Origin: Patagioenas fasciata
Lineage: Eukaryota > Chordata > Aves > Columbiformes > Columbidae
NCBI RefSeq assembly: GCF_037038585.1
Contig: NC_092560.1
Coordinates: 56,642,049-56,706,048, forward strand
Direction: 5' to 3'
DNA: 64,000 nt
The notes beneath the pieces were generated by a model. It did no database searches and was not told where the DNA came from. It saw only the letters and a program-made list of their open reading frames with translations. Below, piece by piece: positions 24,679-36,278 of this stretch. A program made the translations under genes and the position numbers. Every line of letters starts with the position of its first letter. Position 1 is the first letter of the stretch.

Positions 24679-26669
24679 GCTCTAGACATACCCTACCCAA
24701 TAAAAATGCTTTATATCTTGTGGCTTTGCTACAAACTGTTGCTTGCGTGTTCAAATTGCTAAGATCGTCACCAATGAAAACTAAATAAAATAAATTTATT
24801 CATGTTTAAAAGCCTTATAAAAAATCTCATCAATTATTTGAATGCATGCAATAAAACATCATTGTTAAAACAAACAGAGATGGTAAGGGCAGGTAAAAAA
24901 CATGAAGTGACCTTCATTTGTAAAAGTTGTTTGGTAATATTTTTTATTTATATAAGCTTGTGGTATGAGCTGGAACTATTCAATAGTTGTTGTTTCTGTT
25001 TATACCCTTTTGCTAATAGAGTGTTATGCTTTAGTTGTCATAGAGGAACTTATATGGAAGAGAAAAAATAATGATTTTTAAATGGAAATCCCCTAGTATT
25101 ATAAAGGCTATTCTTTCTTTACTAACAAATAGGGTGGCATATTGGTAGCTTATGTAAGACTTTATGCTTAGAAAACTTGATTGGAAAGTTCATGGAGTCT
25201 ACATTAGGAAAGACTAGGGCTCTTCCATGCTTTAGTGTATATAAGATGAAAGAAAAATACTTCAGTAGAAGGATGACATAGTTGCCAATGGATAACTTAC
25301 TTTCTCTTCAAGAGTCTTCATTTGTAAAGTAAAGTAGTTATATAAAATATAATTTATTTTTTTAAGGATGTTTAGGTCGTGGACTTAGCTCATTATATAG
25401 ATTCTGCAAAAGTAACTAATATTGAATGGACTTTACATAATTAATTAATTCCATCCATATAATAATTTCATAGTGGAAGCACCCAATTTCACTGTGAAGG
25501 TTAGAGTACTTTGGAAAAGAAGTACTCTGCTTAAACATCTTACATTTTTGCAGATGGTAAGCTAAAGGCTTCATGAAAAACAGTAGTTTTAGGTAAGGAA
25601 TTTGAGAAGTAGCAGGCTAGCTAGTTCTGGAGCATTTGAGTGCAGATGAGTTACATGACCAATAGTAAATGACATAACTTGACCAACTAGTAATAATGTC
25701 TTGTCAACAACTCTGACATTTGGGGCTTAGAAGGGCTGAGGAAAAGCAGGTTTTGATTGAAAATTACTAAAACTGTCTGACTCACTTTTTGGCTTCTTGA
25801 ACACTGATGATGCCTCAGAATGTTGACCAATGGGTTATAATGCAGGTCAAATACAGTACTATAAATTACCATCTAATTTCAGAGTATGTTAACAGGAACA
25901 CTGTTGCTGTCTGCCTATTATCACCTAGTCTAAAGAGTCTAATGGCTGTTTCTCTAGCAAAGCCCTCTTTGGTCTACTATTTGCCAACAGTGGCAAATTA
26001 ATTTTTCAGTAATGTTCTAGCAAATTTCTTAATTGCTTTCATACTCATCCTGACAGTTACATGAAGGATTTTTATACTAATTTGAAGTCGTTTACCTTTT
26101 CAAGAGCTTTGTGCTCCTAAAATAATGGTATTTGAATCTTATTGCACTTTCATGAAATTATATTTAGAATAAAATGTGATGTGATTCAAAAATACTTTTA
26201 ATAATGTTTAAAATAAAATACTACCACAAAATTACATTTTCTGGATATTTACTTCTTAATTTGTAACTACAAAAAGAAAAGTCCAGCTTTTCCAGAAAAA
26301 CACTCGTGTAACACTGGTAAAGCTGGTAGCTTGTGACTTGCTACTCTGAGTAAAAATCTTTAGGTGAGCACAAGGAAGCAATCCTATAAAAACTGTTTCT
26401 GCTTCATTCATTGATTTGAATAGAGTACTAAATTATAACATCTAATCATTAATTATCAACTGCTTAAAGCATTTTCAGGAGGAAACAAATTCAAGTGACT
26501 TGAGTAACATAGTAGGCGATGAACTTTGGGTACTTCTGCACTTTTCCAAGGTGAATTGGAAAGTACAGTTTTAAAATTTGAGAAATATTTTCTTGATAAT
26601 AATCTGTTGAAGAGTACTTAAAACAGTAGAAAAAAGGATGTTGTCCCTTTTAAATCAACCTCTGTTACA

Positions 26670-26689
26670 TCATAGTGATGTCACTATGA
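26670..26689. repeat. short inverted repeat (8-bp arms, 4-bp loop)
   Basis: TCATAGTG and CACTATGA flank the loop ATGT, giving a small perfect hairpin that also contains the CRE-like octamer TGATGTCA (26676-26683). A chance origin is plausible at this length. Confidence 0.6.
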
Positions 26690-27151
26690 AATCACAATGG
26701 AAAACAAAGACATAAACTGCAATTATCCATCTATTTTGCTCAGTTGAAATAAATGATTGATTTCTGTGAGATTGTTGTGTGCAATAGTCATGTAGCTCTA
26801 GAGAAGGAGCTTCTCAGCTCATCTCCCACTTAAAATCATAACAGGCAAATAAGTGCTGTGGTTAGTTAGTCTAATAACCAAATTCAAGCAGAGAGAAAAA
26901 TGGCCATGTGGATATATTGTGAGACTGGGTTGAAATATCCTGGGATTTTAAACATAGATCTTACTTCAGTTCCCATTCTTTGGATTCATCATTGCTTAAG
27001 GATCAAGACAATACTCACTTTTCATTGTCTAAATATTAAATATCCATTTATAGTTTCTTGTAGCATCAACATTACAGGTATTGTAGTAAAGTAAGAAAAC
27101 ATTGTCCTTGTTTTGAACTTTTTTAACTGTAGCAGAAATGAAACTAATACA

Positions 27152-27287
27152 AGCTCCTTCTCTGGAGACATTCAAAACCTGCCTGGACACCTTCCTGTGT
27201 AACCTCATCTAGGTGTTCCTGCTCTGGCATGGGGATTGGACTAGATAATCTTTTGAGGTCCCTTCCAATCCCTAACATTCTGTGATT
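27152..27287 (+). mobile_element. CR1 3' tail fragment
   Basis: It contains the last codons of ORF2 ([17 protein letters not shown]-like reading) and the 3' untranslated tail with GGATTGGACTAGATAATC and CCTTCCAATCCCTAACATTC, ending TGTGATT. It closely resembles the tails of the copies at 3150-5079 and 32310-36366, so it is the same subfamily, severely 5'-truncated on insertion. Confidence 0.93.
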
Positions 27288-30200
27288 TAGAGCCATTTTC
27301 CTTGTAATCATAAGGCTACCCACTGATCTTTAGCAAAAACATGGAACATTAATGTTGTTGAGTATGACAAGTACATCTGAACTCATTTATCTAGGCATTC
27401 AGCTTGCTATTTCGCAAACCAATTTAAATATTCCATTTTAAATATAATTTCTCGTACTTTAATCTAATCTAGGATCAATTAAAAGGCAGATCTTTTCCAG
27501 AAAAGAGTTCTCAGCCATATTTCTAGAATGATTGCTTATCAGTGACTCCACTGGAAGGACTAGTTGATGGCCAAAACCATATATTTTAAGTTTTGCACTT
27601 GTAAGGGACAGTGTTGCATTTTTCTCTTCTAAACTGAATATCTGAATAAAAAAAATCACCTTCAGAAAACACACATATAAATTAAATACAAATATAAAAT
27701 ACAGATTAAATAAATATAGCATTTGGAAATTTAAGGTCTACATATATATTCTGTTGGGTTTTTAATTAATTTTAATTTTATATTTTTATTCTTGTCTATG
27801 TATTTTCCATACTCACAACTGTGGCAATGAGCCTACACTTGTCACTGATGGAAGTGCTTTCAATGAAATATCTGTCATATGAGTGGTGAGGAATTAAGAC
27901 CAATGTGGCAAACTAAAAAGGTTTTTTTCAGTCTGATACCTCTTGGATATTGCAAGGGTGACAACATTCCTGAGACCTTCATGTGTGCTACTTCTGCTCC
28001 TGTAAGCTTGTAAGTCCTCTGAATTTTGTGCAGAGCACTCCCTGAAATTGTATAAAGAAATTATTCTGCTTCTACAGCTCTGAAGAACACCAAGTGGGGA
28101 AGAAAGTAAAATAAAAGGTTCTTATTCAAATAGTTTTTACATTGACATTAGAAGCACAAAATATATTTTTCCATTGCAAAGTAGTAGTATTTGCATAGTG
28201 GCAAAGAAATATTTAATGAAAATTCAATCTGGGGCTTAAATTCTCTGTATGAACAATAAAGATTTTTCAGGAGGTGAAATATTTTAAAATTGTTTTACTG
28301 TCAAGAAAAAGAAAAAAGTAAAAACCTAGTTTAAAAGCAAAATAATTCAAACATAAACTCAAAATAGGTATTGAAACTTCAATGTGGTTCGTATTCTCTT
28401 TGTTCTGGCATTTTTTTTGGGGGGAAAAACCCCAAACAAAACTAAATTAATGTGATGCTGTATCCTTAATGTGAAAAGAGTGGAGGGAGGGATGGCTAAA
28501 ATGTTATAAAAGCTCTGCCAAAAGGAATGATATTACATTAACTTTCTCAAAAATACTGTTTCATAAATATGCTTTTTCCATATCCTAAGTCAAAAAGAAA
28601 TGTAAATACTGCTTTATTAAATGTAGATTATATTTCTTTGCATCTTAAAGAGAAAATCCCAAAGAACAACTACTGCTGCCAGTGCAGGAGGACTTGCATG
28701 CAATGATGAAATGAACTGATGTTGGCTAAAATTGTTAAAAAGTAAAATCAGGAATGATAGACAAGGGCAACATTTAATAATGAACAAATAGATAACTAAA
28801 TGTAAGGAAAGAGAAACACAAGTAAACCATTTACATCTTGATGTCTTATTAAAGGAAAATTGGCTTGTTACTGTTGTTGAAGTGAATGTTAACCTGAGAC
28901 TATTTTTGTATCTATTAAAATTACATGAGGATATTTTTGTCCAGCTTTGAAATGTTTTTTGTTTGTCGAAACAATCCATTCTTTTCAAAACTCAGCAACC
29001 AGTTATAAAAATAATTTATTTCAGAAAACACTCTCAATCTATGCTTGTTTCTGACTGCCTTAGGATGTCCAATGCAGGAGTTTTGTTTTAGTTTTGGAGA
29101 GAACAAATGGATAGAATTGACAGCAACATGGAAAAATAAACAATTTCCTTGGAAACTGATTCTTCTCAGCTGTTGAGCAGAGTGTAAATACTGGAGCAGT
29201 GAGACTTTATTGCTTTTTGAACTGCACTGCTTTTGGTAGTTAGAGACCAAGGATGTCAGAGAAAGATCGGGTCTGGACATGTAGGGTAAAGGTGTGGCTG
29301 GTATGCTGTCAGAAGTCTGTTGCCTGTTGAGTTTTCTCAGATGGGAGATCACTTTGTGCTGAAGCTGCCTGGAGGGTGTGATACCACATCTGTGGCTCTG
29401 AGCAGGCCTTCTCCCATGGGCTGAGCCCAGAATCACAAGTGCTCAGGGAAGAAATTGTCTTGATGCAATCACTGTTATCATATAACTGTAGGTTCGATTA
29501 GGGAATGGAAATAGTAGCTTTGCTTGTTCTCTTTTAACAGCATTTTGTACATTAACAGATTAATGTACTTATGTAACGTTACACAAAAGTGACATAAATC
29601 CACGTCAATACACAAATACATGTCTCACATATATAGCGACTGAACACGTTGTGATTGGGTAGAAGTAAATATTCTACTATTTTTAATAGCAACACAGTTA
29701 AATTTGCAGGAGATCTGCAACCCTAAAGATTTGTTAAAGATTTTTAACATTCTAGTTGCCAGTGATTGAGGTTGTATGATGCCTAGAAGAGTGAACAGGA
29801 ACACTTCAGAAAGTAAATAAAAATTAATGAAATTAATTTTAAGCAATCACTAATAAAATAATCAGTTTTGTTTACATTCTTATTTTATAACTTTAATAGT
29901 TTTAATTTTTAACTTTTTTATTTTATTTTGGATGTCAGTTTCATCAAATAAATTAAACTACTTTAACTCAGGAGGAGTATCCCTATTACTGTTCAATAGA
30001 ATTTAAGTATCCCCATTTACATTAAATCTTCTGTGAAGCAGTCACTTTTCAAGCTGCTAGATGCCTTCTGCTAGAATCCTAACTCCTCTCCATTCTCCAA
30101 TCCATTTAGGTCAAATGAGGAGCAAGTTCCAGAGCTGGCAAAGTTACTTGATTACCACATGACTTTTGTATCCGTTAAGTAATAGAGATTTACCAAGGGA

Positions 30201-30938
30201 CTTTCTCCAAGGAGTGGCTGCACTGATTATGCAAACAGACAATACTTTAGAACAAGGATGTCCTTCACATCTTTGGAAAGGGGGGAAAACAAACAAGTAA
30301 ACAAACAAAAACCACCACCACCAAAAACCAGAAAAATATATATGGATTGAAATACATGAAAGGGAAGAAAAAGAAATGCTTAAAATTAAAACAATGGAAC
30401 AATGACCAGCATGCTACACAGTCGTTATACTTTTCTGTGTTGCCTGGAAACTGAAGTGAAATGGACTCATTCATTTGCAGCTTGCCTCAGCTCTGCTCTG
30501 CTGCAGAACAGAGTATGCAATGAACAGAACACAACTTAGGAGGCAAACATTGGTAAACCCATTAACTGTGTATTTTTTCTCAAGTGTAATTAGTGCTACT
30601 AAATATCAGTACTATATAATATTGAAGAAAAAGAGAGAAATTTTCAGTAGTATAGGGCTATTTTAGTGCTGTTAATCAGCAGCATGTTTTCAATGAAAAG
30701 TAGAGCTAACTCTAACATTCAAAATGGCAATTATTAATACCCTGTCTGAATAACTGATAGGTTTCATGCCTGGCAAACTGTGGTATATTATGCCATTTGC
30801 TAAAGCAGGGAGTATTGTGTGTCTTGGACTGTTGAATATTTGCAATATTTATAGTGCAAAATATTTATTAAAAATAGTAGAATTAGTAGTCTGAATGAAA
30901 GACAAGTGAATTCTATACAATTTAATTGAAAATAGCTT

Positions 30939-30952
30939 GTGTGTGTGTGTGT
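30939..30952. repeat. (GT)7 microsatellite
   Basis: Seven perfect GT dinucleotides. Confidence 0.9.
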
Positions 30953-31724
30953 CAAGTAGCCTAAAAAAAACCAAAAAACAACATTGGTAATACAAAGGGC
31001 AGAACTAAAGTTTGTGTTATTGATCAGGTTGTCCAGGACAAGCTCTTTCTGTTTAAACAGCTGTAGAACAGAGGCTAATGTTGTTTGATAATGCATGATT
31101 TCCAAGTAAAGTTTGTTTTGTTTTTTTTTTTTTTCAGTCAAAATGTCTTTGGAATATTTTAAAGTCTGGACAAAAATAATATTTTTCCACAAGTGTTATT
31201 TTTCAGTCCTGTGAAGTCAGTGTAAAATAACATATTGCTAGCGTAAGGCATTCTAGATCCATGCATGACCCTCTAAATAGCAAAAATTTAACTGTATCAT
31301 GCTTTGTACTTGATCAAACTTAATTCTCAGTGTTAAAAGCCAGTATTAGCATTTCTGTAGTTGTGTAAATGCTGTTGTACATTACCTTTTGGAATAAAGT
31401 GTATTGTGTAACACCTAAAAGCTGGTAACATACCTCAGTTTCATCAGAGCTTGTTTCAGGTTTTGTGCTTTCACAAAGGTAGATAATGGGCTTTTTCTAG
31501 CCCACTTTATAATTTATTTTGGAAAGAACTCCATGTTTATATGTGTAACATTTGGTACATAAGCTGATAAATTCTTGAGACATTCAAAGAAGTCAGCCAT
31601 CAGCAGAAAAAAAAAAATCTGTTGTGGTTGACTAAAAAATTATTGAGACTATGTCTTGTACTACAGTTTTTGTTTACAAGTATTGAGTTCAAGGCTTGCT
31701 TCAAACAGAGACCAATCTCAACTC

Positions 31725-31758
31725 TTACTTTTTTTTTTAAAAAAAAAAAAAGTAGTAA
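31725..31758. repeat. T10A13 palindrome
   Basis: Ten T followed directly by thirteen A, flanked by TTAC on the left and GTAGTAA on the right, so the flanks are also nearly complementary. This makes an AT-only hairpin or cruciform of about 34 bases. Confidence 0.8.
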
Positions 31759-31867
31759 TTTCCCAGTTCCAGATGTTATTCACTCAAGATTTCTAAAATG
31801 ACTTCAATATGAAATTATAAGACTATTACTTACATCTATCAGTGAGATCAGAGTTACTACTCAAAAA

Positions 31868-32075
31868 TCAGATGAGGAACGAGTTGAGAGTGTATGGGTC
31901 AGGATCAAGGGACAGGCTGGTAGGGCTGATACTGTTGTAGGTGTCTATTACAGGCCACCAGATCAGACTGAGGAAGTTGATGAGGCCTTCTATGTGCAGC
32001 TGAGAGTGGCCTCACAGTCACAGGCCCTGGTTGTTGTGGGGGATTTTAACTTCCCTGATGTTTGCTGGAAGGACC
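31868..32075 (+). mobile_element. CR1 LINE internal fragment (endonuclease region only)
   Basis: This 208-base piece corresponds to 33753-33955 of the nearly full-length CR1 just downstream. It encodes the endonuclease middle: DEERVESVWVRIKGQAGR, then VVGVYYRPPDQT, then VVVGDFNFPDVCWKD. The GDFN motif is intact, unlike in the downstream copy. It has neither the CR1 3' end nor 5' end, which is unusual because CR1 insertions normally keep the 3' end. Deletion or rearrangement must have removed the rest. Confidence 0.93.
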
Positions 32076-32309
32076 TGCTGTGAAACAGGAAGTGACTTCT
32101 GGTAACCACAAATCCTAAAATTTTACTTATGTGAAAATACGATGTATGACTGAAATTCCCAGAAACGGTTTAGCAGAAGTTAAGGAAACCAGTTGTTTTT
32201 TCCACTGCAAAACTGAAACATTGAGAATACAATGACGGAGGTTTTTTTCATTTATACAGTTGTAACAAACTCAAGGCAAATAAAAAATGTTTCAATTAAA
32301 TAGTCATGA
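32076..32309. other. AT-rich spacer between two CR1 pieces
   Basis: Host-like AT-rich DNA that resembles neither flanking CR1 piece. It contains no gene. Confidence 0.6.
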
Positions 32310-33298
32310 CCGATAATATGGAGCACCTGCCCCGAACCATGACTGTTCAGGTCTCTGGCTGCAGGGAGTGCCACAGCATGCTGCTCCTGCAAGGGGAGGG
32401 AGGCCAGCATTCCACCTGCATGAGGTGTGAGCAAGTGCAAGATCTGCTTGGCATGGTGGTGAAACTTAGGGAAGAGGTCAAGAGACTGAGGACCATCAGG
32501 GAGTGTGAAAAGGAGATCGACTGGTGGAGTAACTCCCTGTCATACCAGCCACAGAGGCCCCTAGGGAGGTACTCCCCAAAATGTGATGGACTCCCCACCC
32601 TGTTGGACCAAGTCAGGAGACCTGGGACAGCCCCTGCCCTGTCGCTGTTGGGTAGAGGGAGAGGACCAAAAAGAGGAGGAGGGTTAGAAGCAAGTTTCAG
32701 TTCGGTGTCATCCCTCCCTACCTGCTTTGCTTCCCCAGGTGCCCCTCCATAGGTTTGGGGCCCTGGATCTTGAAGAAAAGGTAGGTGAGCATGTGGTGCA
32801 AGGCCCGCTTACAGGGTCACATAGGAGGAGGCAGTTGACTCCACAACTCAAGACTGCCTCTGATACGAAAGAAGGAAGGGTAATTGTAGTAGGTGATTCA
32901 CTTCTGAGAGGGACAGAGGGCTCGATATGCAGAGTTGACCCTCGTCATAGGGAAGCTTGTAGTCTACCTGGAGCCCAGATCAGGGATACCAGGAGGATGC
33001 TCCCCAACCTGGTGTGCCCAATGAACTACTACCCACTGCTGATCTTCCAGACCGGTGGGGAGGAAGCTGCATCCTGTAGCCTGAAGGGAACAAAGAAAGA
33101 TTTCAAGGCCTTGGGATGGATGGTGAAAGACTCCGGGGTGCAAGTGATTTTCTGTTCCCTCCTTCCATTTTCTGGTGATGACATGGGGTGGGATGGAATA
33201 GAAGAATTCAGTCTATAAATGATTGGCTACAAGACTGGTGCTACAGACAGGGCTTTGGATTCTTTGATAATGGCTGGTTTTATAAGACACCAGTCTGA
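32306..33298 (+). pseudogene. CR1 ORF1 protein, broken by two frame changes
   Basis: ORF1 of CR1 encodes a nucleic-acid-binding protein. The first segment (32306-about 32720) has cysteine pairs at residues 19/22 and 38/41 of its frame, then a hydrophobic, charged coiled-coil-like helix (about residues 43-65) and the EIDWWSNSL segment. The second segment (about 32727-33205) is in another frame and contains GDS at 32892-32900 in the context VVGDSLLRGTE, the nucleophile motif of the SGNH/GDSL-type esterase domain known from CR1 ORF1. The third segment returns to the first frame: INDWLQDWCYRQGFGFF at about 33215-33265, with a stop at 33296-33298. The two shifts thus compensate each other. The ATG at 32306 may not be the ancestral start because the 5' edge of the element lies here. 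Confidence 0.88.
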
Positions 33299-33369
33299 AC
33301 AGTGATACATGGGAAAGGTTTTTCTCACAAGGTCAAAAGGATGCTGGGACAGGAATTAGCAGGATTCAT

Positions 33370-33935
33370 TTGGAGAGATTTAAACTAGATTTGAAGGGAG
33401 ATGGAGCTGTAGCTGGGCTTGCACCAGTGGGGCAGCACTCTGGAACTGATGAAGACTGGGAGACCTCTCATCCCCCTAGGGTGAAATTGGTGTGCTCAGC
33501 TCACTCCCTGAAATGCCTGTACACCAATGCATGCAGCATGGGATGTAAGCAGGAGGAGTTAGAAACCTGTGTTTGGTTAGGAGATTATGATCTGGTGGCA
33601 GTTACAGAGACATGGTGGGACAGCTCACATGACTGGAATGTGGTCATGGATGGTTATGTCCTTCTCAGGAAAGACAGGCCAGCAACACGAGGTGGTGGAG
33701 TTCCTCTTTATGTGAGAGAGCAATTGCAATGTATTGAGCACTGTCCAGAGGTGGATGAGGAGCGAGTTGAGAGTCTGTGGGTGAGAATTAAGGGGCAGGC
33801 TGGCAGAGGTGATACTGTTGTGGGTGTCTATTACAGGCCACCAGATCAGGATGAGGAAGCTGACGAGGCATCCTACAGACAGCTGAGAGCAGCCTCACAC
33901 TCACAGGCCCTGGTTGTCGTGGGGCATTTTAACAA
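33370..33935 (+). pseudogene. CR1 ORF2, endonuclease part (5' half of the broken ORF2)
   Basis: This is the APE-like endonuclease that nicks target DNA for CR1 insertion. Visible motifs are YTNACSM (metal/phosphate-site Asn), VAVTETWWD (catalytic Glu) and VGVYYRPP. The GDFN motif, expected at 33922-33933, reads GHFN because the aspartate codon is CAT at 33925-33927. Directly after it, two bases (33934-33935) stand where the sister fragment at 31868-32075 has three (TTC), which shifts the frame. No ATG precedes the Asn motif in this frame; the open stretch begins with TTG, so the true start is unclear. The SDH motif completing the endonuclease is in the next segment. Confidence 0.9.
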
Positions 33936-36278
33936 CCTGATGTTTGCTGGAAGGACTACTCAGCCAGCCAGCCACAGTCCAGGAGGTTCCTCCAGTGCAT
34001 TGATGATAACTTCCTCATGCAGATGGTGGAGGAGCCGACCAGGAGAGGTGCACTGCTGGATCTCATCCTCACTAACAAAGAGGGTCTGGTCGAAGCAGTA
34101 AAGGTCGAGGGCTGCCTGGGTTGCAGTGACCACGAGATGGTGGAGTTCAGCATCTCGTGTGGCAGGAACAGAATAGCAAGTAGAATTGCAACCCTGGACT
34201 TTGGCAGGGCTAATTTCGGCCTTTTCAAGCAACTGCTGAGGGAAACCCCATGGGCAAGACTGCTTGAAGGAAAAGGGGCCCAAGAGAGCTGGATTGCATT
34301 CAGAGATTGCTTCTTCCATGCTCAGGATCAGAGCATCCCCACACGTAGGAAGTCGAGGAAGGGAGCCAGAAGGCCTGCGTGGTTGAATAGGGATCTGTTG
34401 GGTATGCTCAAGCAGAAGAGGCGAGTTTACAGGTCATGGAAGCAGGGACTGGCCACTTGGGAGGAATATAAGGCTGCTGTTAGAGGATGTAGGAAGGCAG
34501 CTAGGGTAGCCAAGGCCTCCTTAGAATTACAGCTGGCGAGAGGGGTCAAGGACAGCAAGAAGAACTTTTTCAAATACATAGCAGATAAAACTAATACCAG
34601 AGGCAATGTAGGCCCACTGATGAATGAGGTGGGTGCCCTGGTGGCAGAAGACACAGAGAAGGCAGAATTGCTGAATGCCGCCTTTGTCTCTGTCTACTCC
34701 GCTGGAGGATGTCCTGGGGAACCCTGTACCCCTGAGACCCCGGATGAAGCCAGGTTAATGGAGGAGTTTGCTTTAGTCGATGAGGACTGGGTTAGGGAAC
34801 AATTAAGTAGTCTGGACGTCCATAAATCCATGGGTCCAGATGGGATGCATCCGCGGGTGCTGAGGGAGCTGGCTGAAGTCATTGCTAGACCGCTATCCAT
34901 CATTTTTGCCAAGTCTTGGGAAACGGGAGAGGTGCCCGAGGATTGGAGGAAAGCAAATGTCACTCCAGTCTTTAAAAAGGGCAAGAAGGAGGACCCGGGT
35001 AATTATAGACCGGTCAGCCTCACCTCTGTCCCTGGGAAAGTAATGGAACAGCTTATCCTTGGTGCCATCTCAAGGCACATCAGGGATAAGAGGGTCATTA
35101 GGGGCAGTCAGCATGGCTTTACCAAGGGTAAGTCATGCTTGACCAACCTCATAGCCTTTTATGAGAATGTAACAAGGTGGATGGATGATGGCAGAGCGGT
35201 GGATGTGGTCTACCTTGACTTCAGTAAAGCCTTTGACACAGTCCCTCACAGCATCCTCACAGCTAAATTGAGGAGGTGTGGTCTCGACAATAGAGTAGTG
35301 AGGTGGGTTGCAAACTGGCTTAAAGAGAGAAGCCAGAGAGTGGTGGTCAATGGTGCGGAGTCCAGTTGGAGGCCAGTATCTAGTGGAGTGCCTCAGGGGT
35401 CAGTACTGGGGCCAATATTATTCAATATATTCATTAATGATTTAGACGAGGGAATTGAGTGTACTATCAGCAAGTTTGCTGATGACACTAAGCTGGGAGG
35501 AGTGGCTGACACGCCAGAAGGCTGTGCCGCCATCCAGCGGGACCTGGACAGGCTGGAGAGTTGGGCGGGGGATAATCTGATGGAATTTAACAAGGGAAAG
35601 TGTAGAGTCCTGCATCTGGGCAGGAACAATCCCAAGTTCCAGTATAGGTTGGGGCATGACCTATTAGAGAGCAGTGTAGGGGAAAGGGACCTGGGGGTCC
35701 TGGTGGACAACAGGATGACCATGAGCCAGCACTGTGCCCTTGTGGCCAGGAAGGCTAATGGCATCCTTGGGTGTATTAGAAGGGGGGTGGTCAGTAGATC
35801 GAGAGAGGTCCTCCTTCCCCTCTACTCCGCCCTGGTGAGACCCCATCTGGAATATTGTGTTCAGTTCTGGGCCCCTCAGTTCAAGAAGGACAGGGAACTG
35901 CTGGAGAGGGTCCAGCGTAGGGCAACAAAGATGATTAAGGGAGTGGAGCATCTCCCTTATGAAGAAAGGCTGAGGGAGCTGGGGCTCTTTAGTTTGGAGA
36001 AGAGGAGACTGAGGGGTGACCTTATTAATGTTTATAAATATATAAAGGGTGAGTGCCATGAGGATGGAGTCAGGCTCTTCTCAGTGGCAAACAATGATAG
36101 GACAAGGGGCAATGGGATCAAGCTGGAACACAAGAGGTTCCACTTAAATTTGAGAAAGAACTTCTTCTCAGTGAGGGTAACAGAGCACTGGAACAGGCTA
36201 CCCAGGGAGGTTGTGGAGTCTCCTTCCCTGGAGACATTCAAAGCCCGCCTGGACACATTCCTGTGCAACCTCACCTAG
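33936..36278 (+). pseudogene. CR1 ORF2, endonuclease C-terminus plus reverse transcriptase (753 codons open from ATG 34017)
   Basis: This continues ORF2 after the one-base loss and is open without a stop from 33936 to the TAG at 36276-36278. Numbering from the ATG at 34017: the endonuclease SDH motif is residues 37-39. RT palm block YLDFSKAFD has Asp 401, [12 protein letters not shown] follows, and FADD has Asp 489 and Asp 490, so the polymerase catalytic triad is complete. [15 protein letters not shown] and the C-terminal [14 protein letters not shown] and [15 protein letters not shown] follow. A CR1 ORF2 is normally a single protein of roughly 900-1000 residues with both activities, so this 753-residue frame is its C-terminal part, not a separate gene. 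Expression from the internal ATG is not expected. Confidence 0.93.

Larger units (their letters stand above)
23007..27151. other. PDE4D5 intron 1, AT-rich DNA
   Basis: No exon or repeat family is recognised apart from the 21-bp duplication at 24637-24678 and a small inverted repeat at 26670-26689. Frames at 24424-24621 (TTG start) and 23809-24090 have no recognisable domain. Confidence 0.5.
27288..31867. other. PDE4D5 intron 1, AT-rich DNA
   Basis: No exon or repeat family is recognised. It contains a (GT)7 run at 30939-30952, an A/C-rich patch near 30293-30334, a T10A13 palindrome near 31729-31751, and a long minus-strand open stretch (28921-29436) discussed as a finding. Confidence 0.5.

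Noticed and set aside
34017-36278. 753-codon frame as an independent host gene
   Set aside because: It is the RT part of CR1 ORF2; its ATG is internal to the ORF2 reading and the upstream endonuclease is just one base out of frame.
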